A stretch of 64,000 bases of DNA from Polynucleobacter sp. AP-Reno-20A-A9 (GTDB taxonomy: Bacteria; Pseudomonadota; Gammaproteobacteria; Burkholderiales; Burkholderiaceae). Below, piece after piece: positions 1 through 8,554 of the stretch (positions are counted from its first letter, which is position 1; every line of letters begins with the position of its first letter). Location: NCBI RefSeq assembly GCF_018882085.1, contig NZ_JACVPB010000007.1, forward strand, positions 54,712 to 118,711, given 5' to 3'. Both the position numbers and the translations under genes were made by a program. A model generated the notes under the pieces. It worked only from the letters and a program-made list of their open reading frames with translations. It did no database searches and was not told where the DNA came from.

Positions 1-1900
1 CCTCGCCTAAAGTTCCAATGGCATTTTGCGCAACTGTATTTGCTGAATCCGCATATTGAGTAGAAACATAATTTAGACTGACCAAAGTGTTGAACCTATT
101 CTTTTCATAACTAACACCGAGATTGGAAGTTAATTTAGGCGTGTACGGAATGCGATTACCATCCCGCCCCAGAGAACTAGTACCAACAAACTTGGCTACC
201 GGGATGTAAGTAGCATTGCCATTAATACCCCACCCTCTTCCTAGCGCATAACCCAGGGACATCTCAGCACCTTGATGCAAACTTTTACCGCCATTGGCTT
301 TAGAAATTCCGGCAGCCAAACTTTGGTTCACAATTTGATTGCTGAAGTTCATGCTAAAAATTGCCGAATCATAGGAGAAGGCACCTGATCGTCCACGCAG
401 ACCGAGCTCCGTATTGGTTGAGCGCTCTGGCGCCAACTGTTGATCAACTCCTTTGTCATCAATTGCGGTGGTTAATTGCGCTGGTGCAAAGCCTTTATAA
501 ACACTACCGTATGCTTGGGCTTGAGGAATAAGCTGCCAGGTAGCACCAATTTGCGGAATAGTTTCTACATTCTTAGCGCTTCCCGCTTTACCAGTAGTCG
601 CATTTGAACGAGTCTGGTTATAACTTTCCACTCTCACCCCAGGAATGAGAGCAAAGTCTTTACTCAACAAGAAACGGTTTTGCGCATAGACGGCCACTGA
701 ATTCGCCCTATTATCTTCTTGAGAAGTAAGTCGACCGGAATAGGCTAAAGTTTTAGAGCTCACCAATTGATTAATCTGAGATTCGGTATGCATGCGCACG
801 CCAAACTCTGCTTCATTTGAAATCCCCAAAGCCTTATAGGCATGACTTACGCGAGAATCGATGCCCAACATTTGAAACTCTCGATTCCGCCCAATCAGAC
901 AATCAGCGCCTACATTGCAGGCCCTAAAGACCGTCGAATCCTGTGTACGCTTAACAATACTTTGCCGCCAATAATCTCTAGATAACCTACTCCAATACAT
1001 CAAGGTGTTGATTTTGGTGTCTGGGCTAATTTCGATAGCATGATTGAGATCTACAGCATTTCTTTGGGTAATGAAGCGATCGTTGGGCGCTGGATTATCT
1101 TTTGAGCGAGTACTGTACTGAGTTGGGCGCAGACCCACATATGAGGTATTGATATTGTTATCGTAATGGGTGTATTTCAGACTTAACCACTGATTCTGCG
1201 CAATCTCCATTCCACCCTTCACCAAGATGTCATACATCTTAAATCCGTTACCTTGGTATCCATTGGACTCAGATTGAATCAAGTTAATTCCTCCGATAGC
1301 ACCATTCGATGAAGATTTGCCTCCCGCCTCAAGCTCTGCCAACCGATATCCGTAGTTACCCACTTTGCCGGTTAACTTAAATCCGGGGGAAGGTGTTTTG
1401 CTAAGGTAATTCACTACGCCACCAATATTGGATGGGCCGTATTTCAGGCCCGATGCGCCCTTTAAAACTTCAATTCCTCCAATGCGCTCAACAGGTGGGC
1501 TGTAATAGGAAGCATTGGAAATAAAGAGGCTTGGTTGAATTGGGGCGCCATCCTCCAGAAGGAGGACCTTGGAGCTACGACTTGGATTTAATCCACGAAT
1601 GCCAATATTTGGAATAGACCCTAGGCCACCCTCATCTCCACGGACATTGACGCCAGGAACCGTCTTTAATACATCTTGTAGCGACTGCGGTTGTAGCTCT
1701 TCCATCTTCTGCTGATTAATGACATCAACAGTACCGGGAATTTTATACAGGGCATTTTCCTCGCGGCCAACAATATCAATCCTAGGCAACTCAATATCTT
1801 GAGTATTAGCCCAAACTGAAAAAGACCCTCCATATAACAATGCAAATGATGAAAACCAGGCCAATCGATTTCGAGGGCGAAAAAATTCTTGATGCTTCAT
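1..1900 (-). CDS. TonB-dependent outer-membrane receptor (FecA-like), 3' end cut by window
   Basis: Outer-membrane beta-barrel receptor for a siderophore or similar ligand, energised by TonB. I translated the frame by hand: it is open from an ATG at 1900 to the window edge (633 codons) with no stop, so the last barrel strands are missing. The ATG follows GGAGATGG. A signal peptide ending near VWAN is followed by a possible TonB box (DIELPRIDIVG). The plug domain shows LQDVLKTVPGVNVRG, GIRGLNPSRSSK and LKGASGLKYGPSNIGGVV, which resemble the FecA plug. Repeated aromatic-ended strands follow. A TonB-like gene lies just upstream on the same strand and is the likely energy partner. The ligand cannot be read from the sequence. 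Family call is firm; the FecA-like subtype is tentative. Confidence 0.9.
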   Translation of the reverse strand, partial: MKHQEFFRPRNRLAWFSSFALLYGGSFSVWANTQDIELPRIDIVGREENALYKIPGTVDVINQQKMEELQPQSLQDVLKTVPGVNVRGDEGGLGSIPNIGIRGLNPSRSSKVLLLEDGAPIQPSLFISNASYYSPPVERIGGIEVLKGASGLKYGPSNIGGVVNYLSKTPSPGFKLTGKVGNYGYRLAELEAGGKSSSNGAIGGINLIQSESNGYQGNGFKMYDILVKGGMEIAQNQWLSLKYTHYDNNINTSYVGLRPTQYSTRSKDNPAPNDRFITQRNAVDLNHAIEISPDTKINTLMYWSRLSRDYWRQSIVKRTQDSTVFRACNVGADCLIGRNREFQMLGIDSRVSHAYKALGISNEAEFGVRMHTESQINQLVSSKTLAYSGRLTSQEDNRANSVAVYAQNRFLLSKDFALIPGVRVESYNQTRSNATTGKAGSAKNVETIPQIGATWQLIPQAQAYGSVYKGFAPAQLTTAIDDKGVDQQLAPERSTNTELGLRGRSGAFSYDSAIFSMNFSNQIVNQSLAAGISKANGGKSLHQGAEMSLGYALGRGWGINGNATYIPVAKFVGTSSLGRDGNRIPYTPKLTSNLGVSYEKNRFNTLVSLNYVSTQYADSANTVAQNAIGTLGE

Positions 1901-1966
1901 ATACCATCTCCAGTGATAACAACAAAAAATCGCTGGCTATATGCATATGAAAATGCTCTTGCTGGC

Positions 1967-1977
1967 TAGTAAGTTAA
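1967..1977 (-). repeat. 11-bp motif TAGTAAGTTAA, receptor-side copy
   Basis: TAGTAAGTTAA on the plus strand lies 67-77 bases before the receptor start. The identical 11-mer occurs at 2792-2802, 58-68 bases before the TonB-like gene. Similar spacing before two functionally linked genes suggests a shared regulator site, but this is inference. The 267-base gap holding it has no other feature I could support. Confidence 0.4.
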
Positions 1978-2167
1978 TTCATATTTACTTTGTCAAAATG
2001 AGCTTCCCTAATTTAGTGATACGCAATTGATATGAATGACCATCATGCAAAATGAAAATCTGCTTTGCATGGCCCAATAAAGCCTCGCTTGGAATGCATT
2101 TAGGCAAAAGCTGGGTTGGTTGAATGCAGCTTGAATCAAAATCTAAGATATTTTTCTCGCTCAAGCA

Positions 2168-2734
2168 CTAACCTTCCAAGGTAAATTGAACAGGTGTTTG
2201 AAAGCATTGCAAAGACAGGTGGGTGGGACTTATTGCAATGGGAGCAAATTTCCACTGGGCTAAGGTCTTGATGGCCGAGAGATCTAAAGCTTGAAAGCCT
2301 GAGCTCTTGGTGATGCCAACTTCTTGCACAAGGCCTTGATCACTCACACATAGTCTTGCGATGACCAAACCCTGTTCCTTAAGCTGTCTGCTGGCTAAAG
2401 GGTAATGGGGTTTGGGGCTATGTATGGCATGCCTTGCCCTACCTACCTCTAAACGCCCAGCTCCTCCACTATCACTAAATGCATGGGATTCATTTACAGG
2501 ACTGGAGCTATTGGACCCACTACTAGAGGGGGTCGATATTTGGGATGGGGCCAAGGATTTTTTCTGCTGAGATGGTAAGGCACTCTTACCCACTAGATTT
2601 ACCATCAGAGAATTCGGTGCAGATGATTTTTCCCCCGAAAAAGATCCAATGAGAAGCATCAGCAGAGCCAATACATGAGAGATAGTTACCGTCGAAATTA
2701 GCAATACATTTCTAGACAATGCACCAGAAAACAA
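2168..2734 (-). CDS. TonB family energy-transducing protein
   Basis: Probable TonB-like protein that passes proton-motive force from an ExbBD motor to the adjacent receptor. It has 188 residues. One N-terminal membrane helix (about 9-32) carries a His at 20, as TonB helices do. A Ser/Pro-rich periplasmic linker (about 35-100) precedes a C-terminal TonB domain (about 105-187) with PHYPLASRQLKEQGLV and TLAQWKFAPI. The start is TTG, supported by AAGGG six bases upstream. No exbB or exbD is present here, so it probably borrows a motor encoded elsewhere. The linker is short compared with classic TonB, as in receptor-dedicated TonB copies. It lies upstream of the receptor with a 267-base gap, so each may have its own promoter. 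Confidence 0.82.
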   Translation of the reverse strand: MFSGALSRNVLLISTVTISHVLALLMLLIGSFSGEKSSAPNSLMVNLVGKSALPSQQKKSLAPSQISTPSSSGSNSSSPVNESHAFSDSGGAGRLEVGRARHAIHSPKPHYPLASRQLKEQGLVIARLCVSDQGLVQEVGITKSSGFQALDLSAIKTLAQWKFAPIAISPTHLSLQCFQTPVQFTLEG

Positions 2735-2770
2735 ATGACACCCTTAAAATATAAATGAGAAAAACTATAT

Positions 2771-2802
2771 TTAACTTACCGAAAAAATAGGTAGTAAGTT
2801 AA
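2771..2802 (-). promoter_or_regulatory. Inverted repeat upstream of the TonB-like gene
   Basis: TTAACTTAC at 2771-2779 and GTAAGTTAA at 2794-2802 are perfect 9-base inverted arms separated by 14 bases. The right arm lies inside the 11-mer shared with the receptor promoter region. The position, 37-68 bases before the TTG start, suits an operator. The binding protein is unknown; it does not look like a Fur box. Confidence 0.45.
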
Positions 2803-2893
2803 CTACTGCTCTCAATGATTTTAAGGATGATGTAGTTGATTAACAACCATGACCCCAATGGGGGTGGGTCTTGTAGGGCTACTTAATGTGGTA

Positions 2894-4066
2894 CTACTTT
2901 TTAGTCAAGCGCCAAAGTGAGGTGACTTCTTTTGATCTCGCTGCATGTAATGCATCGGTTTTATCAAATGCTTTTGGGTGTGTTGGTTTGGCATCCAAAT
3001 GCGCAATGACTTGCAGGCCCGCTTGCTCAACCCAATTGAGAAGTTCTTGTCTAGTTCTCAAACCTAAGTGTTCTGCTAAATCAGATAGAATGAGCCAACC
3101 CTCACCATTGGGTAGCAGATGATCTTTTAACCCGCTCAAGAACCCTTTCAGCATCTGACTCTCAGGGTCATACACCGCATGCTCTAGCAAGGAGCTTGGT
3201 CTTGCTGGTAGCCATGGTGGATTACAAACAATGAGTGCCGCTTTGCCGTCTGGAAAAAGATTGGCCTTCTGAATTTCAATTTGTGAATTTAAGCCTAAGT
3301 GGTCAATATTTTCTTTGGCGCAAACAATCGCTCGATCATTTAGATCGGTCGCAACAATCTTCCGAACATCCCGCAGCGCCAAAACAGCCGCCAATACACC
3401 CGTACCCGCACCAATATCAAAGGCTATAGAACTTTGTTTTATTGCTTCTGGTAACGGGGCTTTTAGCACTAAACCAATATATTCACTGCGTACTGGAGAG
3501 AAAACACCATAGTGCGGATGAATTCGAACCTCTTGATCATCTCTAGTGAGAACTTGAACACCTGTCTTACGCCACTCATGGGCGCTAATGACGCCAAGCA
3601 ACTCACGCAAGGAAATAACATAAGAATTTTCTTGTGTGCCATAAGCCTCAAGGCAGGCCTGAGCAACATCCGGCGCACGCCTTAAAGAGATGCCATGGTC
3701 GGCGTTAACCTGTATCAAAATCATTCCCAGAATACGTGCGCGTTGAGATTGGGCAAGGCGATGCAGGTTGAATGCATCTAAGGGACTTTTGGTTTTCTCT
3801 TTGGCAACCCTGTCAGCTCTAGTGGATTTCTTGGAGGGTTTGTCTACCCTTCTTACCAAAGCCTGCAAGAGTTGTTTTGCATTCTGAAAGTCACCTTTGT
3901 ATAGCATCGCAGTACCTTCACAAGCTAAGCGATAAGCAATATCAGCAGTCAGCGTGTCATCAGCGATCTGAATCTTTTTATGAGGGGCAATGCCGTTTTC
4001 AGAATGCCATTGAGCACTATGAGCTTGTCCATCGACCTCCCATTGAAGGGTTGTTGATTGAGTCAC
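2894..4066 (-). CDS. Class I SAM-dependent methyltransferase
   Basis: Predicted N- or RNA-methyltransferase of 390 residues. The C-terminal half is a Rossmann-type domain with motif I FDIGAGTGVLAAVLA (about 216-230), an acidic D241 after strand 2, and motif IV NPPW (282-285). NPPW/NPPY marks enzymes such as PrmC, RsmC and RlmG that methylate planar nitrogens. The N-terminal ~200 residues, including a lysine/arginine-rich stretch at 74-93, match nothing I recognise and may bind the substrate. The start directly abuts the stop of the pirin gene upstream, so the two are probably co-transcribed. The substrate is unknown. Confidence 0.82.
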   Translation of the reverse strand: MTQSTTLQWEVDGQAHSAQWHSENGIAPHKKIQIADDTLTADIAYRLACEGTAMLYKGDFQNAKQLLQALVRRVDKPSKKSTRADRVAKEKTKSPLDAFNLHRLAQSQRARILGMILIQVNADHGISLRRAPDVAQACLEAYGTQENSYVISLRELLGVISAHEWRKTGVQVLTRDDQEVRIHPHYGVFSPVRSEYIGLVLKAPLPEAIKQSSIAFDIGAGTGVLAAVLALRDVRKIVATDLNDRAIVCAKENIDHLGLNSQIEIQKANLFPDGKAALIVCNPPWLPARPSSLLEHAVYDPESQMLKGFLSGLKDHLLPNGEGWLILSDLAEHLGLRTRQELLNWVEQAGLQVIAHLDAKPTHPKAFDKTDALHAARSKEVTSLWRLTKK

Positions 4067-4921
4067 CTAGGAAACCACAAACCGATTATTTTGATAATCA
4101 TCGATGGCTTGCTCAATTTCAGCACGAGTATTCATCACAAATGGGCCGTACTGAACGATGGGCTCGTGTAAGGGTAATGCTGCCAGTACGATGAACTGCG
4201 CACCCAACTCCCCAGACCTCACCTTTAATAGATCGCCGTCCCCAAGAACGATAGCTGCCTGCTTTGGCGCAGCCCTCATGGGGCCACCCACCTCCAGATC
4301 GCCTTCGTAAACATAGACGAATGCATTCAGCTCTTTTGAAATACGGTGCTCGAACTCACCATTAGGCGGTAAGTGCACATCTAAAAATAGAGGCGCAGTG
4401 GTAATTCCCTGAATTGGACCTTGAACTGCTTTGCCCTCATCATCGTATGCGCCTGCAATCACCTTCACCGAGCCGCCGTTTGCCAAAGCAGTCTTCGGAA
4501 TATCTTCAACTTGGATATCTTTATAACCAGCCGGCTTCATCTTTTCTTTAGCGGGTAAGTTGATCCACAACTGAAAGCCACGCATGGCACCACTCACTTG
4601 CTGCGGCATCTCAGAATGAATAATGCCGCGCCCTGCTGTCATCCATTGCACACCACCGGTCTTGAGGTGACCTTGGTTACCTAAGTGATCCTCATGCAGC
4701 ATATGACCTTCCAGCATGTAGGTCACCGTCTCAAAACCGCGATGGGGGTGGGCCGGAAAGCCTGCTACATAATCATTAGGATCGTTGGAGGAAAACTCAT
4801 CGAGCATCAAGAAAGGATCCAACCTGACTTGATTTTGACCACCAAGACTACGGCGCAATTTCACACCCGCACCATCAGAGGTGGCAATACCAGGAATGAT
4901 GGTTTGGATGTTGCGGATCAT
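4067..4921 (-). CDS. Pirin family protein
   Basis: Bicupin iron protein of 284 residues, normal for pirins. The N-terminal cupin has the family motif PAHPHRGFETVTYMLEG, and metal ligands H58, H60, H102 and E104 match the known pirin pattern. Some bacterial pirins act as quercetin dioxygenases and others modulate metabolic enzymes or respond to redox stress, so the exact role is open. It sits between a carboxymuconolactone-decarboxylase-like gene (30-base gap upstream) and the methyltransferase (no gap downstream), and these three probably form an operon. Confidence 0.92.
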   Translation of the reverse strand: MIRNIQTIIPGIATSDGAGVKLRRSLGGQNQVRLDPFLMLDEFSSNDPNDYVAGFPAHPHRGFETVTYMLEGHMLHEDHLGNQGHLKTGGVQWMTAGRGIIHSEMPQQVSGAMRGFQLWINLPAKEKMKPAGYKDIQVEDIPKTALANGGSVKVIAGAYDDEGKAVQGPIQGITTAPLFLDVHLPPNGEFEHRISKELNAFVYVYEGDLEVGGPMRAAPKQAAIVLGDGDLLKVRSGELGAQFIVLAALPLHEPIVQYGPFVMNTRAEIEQAIDDYQNNRFVVS

Positions 4922-4951
4922 ATTGATAAATGGCTTGGCTTAGTTTTGACT

Positions 4952-5503
4952 TTAAGCCGGAGGATGATCTTCAGGATTAACGTCAAGCGCTATCAAGAAT
5001 CGAGACACCATGTTGTAAGCGGCGATTACCGTTACCAATTCCACAGTATCCGTACTTCCCAAAGCCTTTTGCAAGCGCTTCATTAATTCAGGATCCACCT
5101 TGATATTGCGCGTCATCTGAAAAGTGAGCTCAGCAGCGTCGTTTTCCACCGGCGAGTACAAATCTTTTGGGAAATTCGGTTGTCCAATGAGTCGCAAGCC
5201 TTGAACCTGCTCCTCTGTGCCACCCGCCTTCTTAAAAGGCGGCGCATGGTGAAAGAACTCATACTCGGCGCCATTCAACACAGCGACGCCACACATGGCC
5301 AACTCACGCAACTTCGGATCCAAAGAGAGGTTATTGCGAATCTCTCCAATGAAATGATTCCAGCCCTCTGCAATAGGAACGCTATGCAAGAGCATGCGGT
5401 CTAAATTAATAAACTGACCACCACGTCTTTTGCGAATAGCAGCAACCAACTCTGCTGGCTCTGCTAAATCCATTGGCTGATACGGAATTAAACGTTCTGA
5501 CAT
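4952..5503 (-). CDS. Carboxymuconolactone decarboxylase family protein
   Basis: Small all-helical protein of the AhpD/CMD fold, 183 residues. The core stretch RELAMCGVAVLNGAEYEFFHH fits the non-redox branch. The CxxC pair of AhpD peroxidases is absent, so peroxidase activity is unlikely. AAGG lies five bases before the ATG. It probably starts the operon that continues with pirin and the methyltransferase, 36 bases after the stop of the Bug receptor upstream. The substrate is unknown; relatives act on lactones or are of unknown function. Confidence 0.85.
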   Translation of the reverse strand: MSERLIPYQPMDLAEPAELVAAIRKRRGGQFINLDRMLLHSVPIAEGWNHFIGEIRNNLSLDPKLRELAMCGVAVLNGAEYEFFHHAPPFKKAGGTEEQVQGLRLIGQPNFPKDLYSPVENDAAELTFQMTRNIKVDPELMKRLQKALGSTDTVELVTVIAAYNMVSRFLIALDVNPEDHPPA

Positions 5504-5538
5504 AAATACCTTTTATTAATACTGCTTATCAAAAACTC

Positions 5539-6552
5539 TTACTGAGCAGTTTCTTTAATATTGTTTTCAATTACGAACTTGCCCCAGATACCAATTTGCT
5601 TGCCGATAAACTCTTGTGCAGCTACAGGGGTACCGCCAACAATTTGAATGCCTTGCATTTTGAACTTCTCAGCAACAGCAGGCGTCTTCAAGGCTTTATT
5701 CAAGGCCTTGTTCATTGCATCAATCACTGCCGGTGATGTCTTACCAGGGGCCAATACTGCCCACCAAGCTGGTGCGCTAAAGCCTGGGAAGCCACTCTCA
5801 GAAATCGTCGGTACATTAGGCAAGGATGGTGAACGCTTAGCAGTAGTAATGACCAATGGAATGACCCCGCCGCTATCAATATGTGGCTTGACCAAAAATT
5901 CTGAGCCAACCGCCAACTCCACTTGACCACCCAAAGCATCTTGCATCAAAGGGCCGCCGCCACGATATGGAATATGGTTCCAATCAAAGCCCGCTTGTTT
6001 TGCAAGACGTGCCATTGCTAAGTGACCTAAGCTACCAATTCCAATGGAGCCGTAACTGAATTGCTTGCCGGTCTTAGAAAGATCAACCAATTGCTTAAAG
6101 CTGGTGATGCCAGATTTTTTACTAGCAACCAACACCATCGGTGATGTACCAACCAAAATCACAGGAGCAATATCTTTAATCGTGTCATAGGGAAGTTTTT
6201 CTTTAAGGCTAGGATTCACGCCATGAGTATCAAATACCACCGCAAAGGTGTAACCATCTGGATCCGACCGAGTCATTGCAGAAGTACCGATCACACCTGA
6301 AGCTCCGCCAACGTTCTCAACAATTACGTTCTGCTTGAGTTCTGCTTGCAAGGCAGGTGCCAATACACGAGCAACCTGGTCAACGGAGCCGCCCGGCGGA
6401 AAGACCGCAATTAAACGAATAGGCTTTTGAGTGGGCCAGGTGCCAACACCCGCATTTTGGGCCAAAGCAAAACCGCTTATTCCCAAGGCCATCAATGTAG
6501 CTAATATACTGTTTTTAAAGGCTATTTTAGCGATTTTTGCTAATTCCAGCAT
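5539..6552 (-). CDS. Bug family periplasmic solute-binding receptor (TctC-like)
   Basis: Periplasmic receptor for a carboxylate-type ligand, normally feeding a tripartite tricarboxylate transporter. I chose the ATG at 6552 (337 residues) because GGGAGA lies just upstream and the signal peptide (ending ALAQ) then starts normally; an upstream in-frame start at 6591 would add 13 residues. Family features are WPTQKPIRLIAVFPPGGSVD at the mature N-terminus, then SDPDGYTFAVV and VPTISESGFPGF. No TctA or TctB gene is nearby, so it is an orphan receptor. It diverges from trhO. Confidence 0.93.
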   Translation of the reverse strand: MLELAKIAKIAFKNSILATLMALGISGFALAQNAGVGTWPTQKPIRLIAVFPPGGSVDQVARVLAPALQAELKQNVIVENVGGASGVIGTSAMTRSDPDGYTFAVVFDTHGVNPSLKEKLPYDTIKDIAPVILVGTSPMVLVASKKSGITSFKQLVDLSKTGKQFSYGSIGIGSLGHLAMARLAKQAGFDWNHIPYRGGGPLMQDALGGQVELAVGSEFLVKPHIDSGGVIPLVITTAKRSPSLPNVPTISESGFPGFSAPAWWAVLAPGKTSPAVIDAMNKALNKALKTPAVAEKFKMQGIQIVGGTPVAAQEFIGKQIGIWGKFVIENNIKETAQ

Positions 6553-6641
6553 GGATTTTGTCTCCCTTGAATAAGACCTCAAGATTAACACCCCCTCAGC
6601 CTATTTGCTCGATAATGCTGCTGTAGCCCAGTGAGAGAAAA

Positions 6642-7418
6642 ATGAAGTCGATTCTAAATATTGCCGCCTATTTATTTGTCAGCCTAGATGGCTTGCCAGA
6701 CCTGCGCGCCAAAATGCTGGACGAATGCAATGCCCGCCAGCTGAAGGGCACCATCCTATTGACTGGTGAAGGCATCAACATGTTCCTTGCCGGCAAAACA
6801 GATGAGCTACGTGGATTTCTGGATTGGCTCCGCACCGACCCCCGCTTTACCCCGCTTCAAGCAAAAGAAAGTTGGTCTGAGGATCAGCCCTTTAAGAAGA
6901 TGTTGATCAAACTCAAAAATGAAATTATCCGCATGAATCACCCGGCGATTCGTCCCGAGGAAGGTCGCGCCAATTTCATTAACCCCAAAAAACTGCAAGA
7001 GTGGTTAGATCGCGGCACCGACGATCTAGGTCGCCCTGTTGTCATGGTTGATACGCGCAATGCCTTTGAAGTCGACTACGGCACTTTTGAGAATGCATTG
7101 CATTTCAATATAGAAAAGTTTACTGAGTTTCCAGCGGCAATTTCTGCACATAAAGATGAGTTGGCCGATAAAACACTGGTTAGCTTTTGTACAGGCGGCA
7201 TTCGCTGTGAAAAATCTGGCCTGTATATGCGGGAGATTGGCATGCAGCACAGCTACCAATTAGAAGGGGGTATTTTGAAATATTTTGAAGAGGTAGGTTC
7301 TGCGCATTACCAAGGCAGCTGCTTTGTCTTTGATGAACGTGAAGCGCTGGAGCCAAACCTTGATTCCATCGCCGTAGAGCATTCTATTCGCAAGAAACTT
7401 AAAGCCAGCCAAGCCTGA
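6642..7418 (+). CDS. trhO: tRNA uridine(34) hydroxylase TrhO (rhodanese domain)
   Basis: Oxygen-dependent enzyme that hydroxylates U34 in the wobble position of certain tRNAs, the first step to 5-carboxymethoxy/methoxyuridine in bacteria (YceA family). The 258 residues comprise an N-terminal ferredoxin-like domain (about 1-100, with GTILLTGEGINMFLAG) and a rhodanese domain (about 125-235) with active-site loop SFCTGGIRCEKSG (C183, C189). The C-terminal Cys-rich tail of E. coli TrhO is reduced. It stands alone, divergent from a Bug gene. Older annotations call it a sulfurtransferase. Confidence 0.9.
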   Translation: MKSILNIAAYLFVSLDGLPDLRAKMLDECNARQLKGTILLTGEGINMFLAGKTDELRGFLDWLRTDPRFTPLQAKESWSEDQPFKKMLIKLKNEIIRMNHPAIRPEEGRANFINPKKLQEWLDRGTDDLGRPVVMVDTRNAFEVDYGTFENALHFNIEKFTEFPAAISAHKDELADKTLVSFCTGGIRCEKSGLYMREIGMQHSYQLEGGILKYFEEVGSAHYQGSCFVFDEREALEPNLDSIAVEHSIRKKLKASQA

Positions 7419-7494
7419 GCAGTATTAGAACGATAAATAGTAAAATTATCTTGCTGTACAAAATTAACATATAACAATAATTCGGACTCGAGAC

Positions 7495-8499
7495 ATGTCT
7501 AATAAGATCAATCGGCAAAAGCCGATTTTTTTGTCATCCCTCCTCCTTGCATTTCTGGGATTGGCTTTTCACTTCAACGCACAGGCGCAAAGCGCTGCAA
7601 CGGCCTATCCAACCAAACCTATCAAGCTGATTGCTCCAGTGGCTGCTGGTGGTGGACTCGATAATATTGCGCGCGCTGTTGCGGAAAAACTCTCTCGATC
7701 CATTGGTCAAACGGTGGTTGTAGAAAACATGGGTGGTGGCGGCGGATCAATTGCCTCACAAGCAACCGCTAAAGCGCAAGCTGATGGCTACACACTCATG
7801 ATTGCTTATGTAGGAACCCATGGCACCAACCCTGCCGTCCGCAAATTGCCTTACGACGCCATTAAAGATTTCACACCGATTGGCATGATTGGTGCAACAC
7901 CGAATGTACTCATCATTAATCCCGATCTACCGATCAAGAGCTTCAAAGAGTTTGTGGATTACGCCAAAAAGAATCCCGCTAAGTTAAGTTATGGATCTGC
8001 TGGACCCGGTACCTTGACCCATCTCGGCATGGAGCAACTGAAGCTAGCTGCTGGAATATTTATGGTGCATGTACCTTATCGTGGCGTAGGTCCTGCTTAT
8101 ACGGATTTACTCGCTGGACAGACTCAGGCCATGTTCCCCACGCTATTTGCAGCGCTCCCTTATATCAATACCAATAGAGTTCGCGGGCTTGCCGTTACTG
8201 GCGCCAAACGAAGCTCAGTAGCACCCAATATCCCCACTTTCAAAGAACTTGGCTACAACGGTTTTGATGGACAGCAGTGGTATGGCTTAGTGGGCCCTGC
8301 AAATTTACCGCCCGCTATTGTTGCAAAACTGAATGCTGAATTAAACAAAGTTCTCGCATTGCCAGACTTTTCAGAAAAAATGACCAGCGAGGCTTTGACA
8401 TTGATGCCGATGACGCCCCAACAATTTACCAATTACATCAAAGAAGATATTGCACGCTGGGCGAAGGTTGCCAAAGACCGCCATATTGAAATCGATTAA
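7495..8499 (+). CDS. Bug family periplasmic solute-binding receptor
   Basis: TctC/Bug receptor of 334 residues with a signal peptide ending near FNAQAQS. Typical stretches are YPTKPIKLIAPVAAGGGLD, VVVENMGGGGG, ADGYTLMIAY and KLSYGSAGPGTLTHLG. It is the first gene of a same-strand run with an MmgE/PrpD protein, a hydroxyacid dehydrogenase, a split CHR transporter and a second Bug receptor. The ligand is therefore probably an organic acid handled by those enzymes. The two Bug proteins at either end of the run may bind related ligands. Confidence 0.93.
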   Translation: MSNKINRQKPIFLSSLLLAFLGLAFHFNAQAQSAATAYPTKPIKLIAPVAAGGGLDNIARAVAEKLSRSIGQTVVVENMGGGGGSIASQATAKAQADGYTLMIAYVGTHGTNPAVRKLPYDAIKDFTPIGMIGATPNVLIINPDLPIKSFKEFVDYAKKNPAKLSYGSAGPGTLTHLGMEQLKLAAGIFMVHVPYRGVGPAYTDLLAGQTQAMFPTLFAALPYINTNRVRGLAVTGAKRSSVAPNIPTFKELGYNGFDGQQWYGLVGPANLPPAIVAKLNAELNKVLALPDFSEKMTSEALTLMPMTPQQFTNYIKEDIARWAKVAKDRHIEID

Positions 8500-8554
8500 T
8501 TTTTTAACCTTCGCTTATTTAAAAAATATTCACACTTATTCATAGGAAATTTAT

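Noticed and set aside
2851..2870. Hairpin-like GACCC/GGGTC after the methyltransferase gene
   Set aside because: Two mutually exclusive short stems and no U-tail on the minus strand, so I did not call a terminator.
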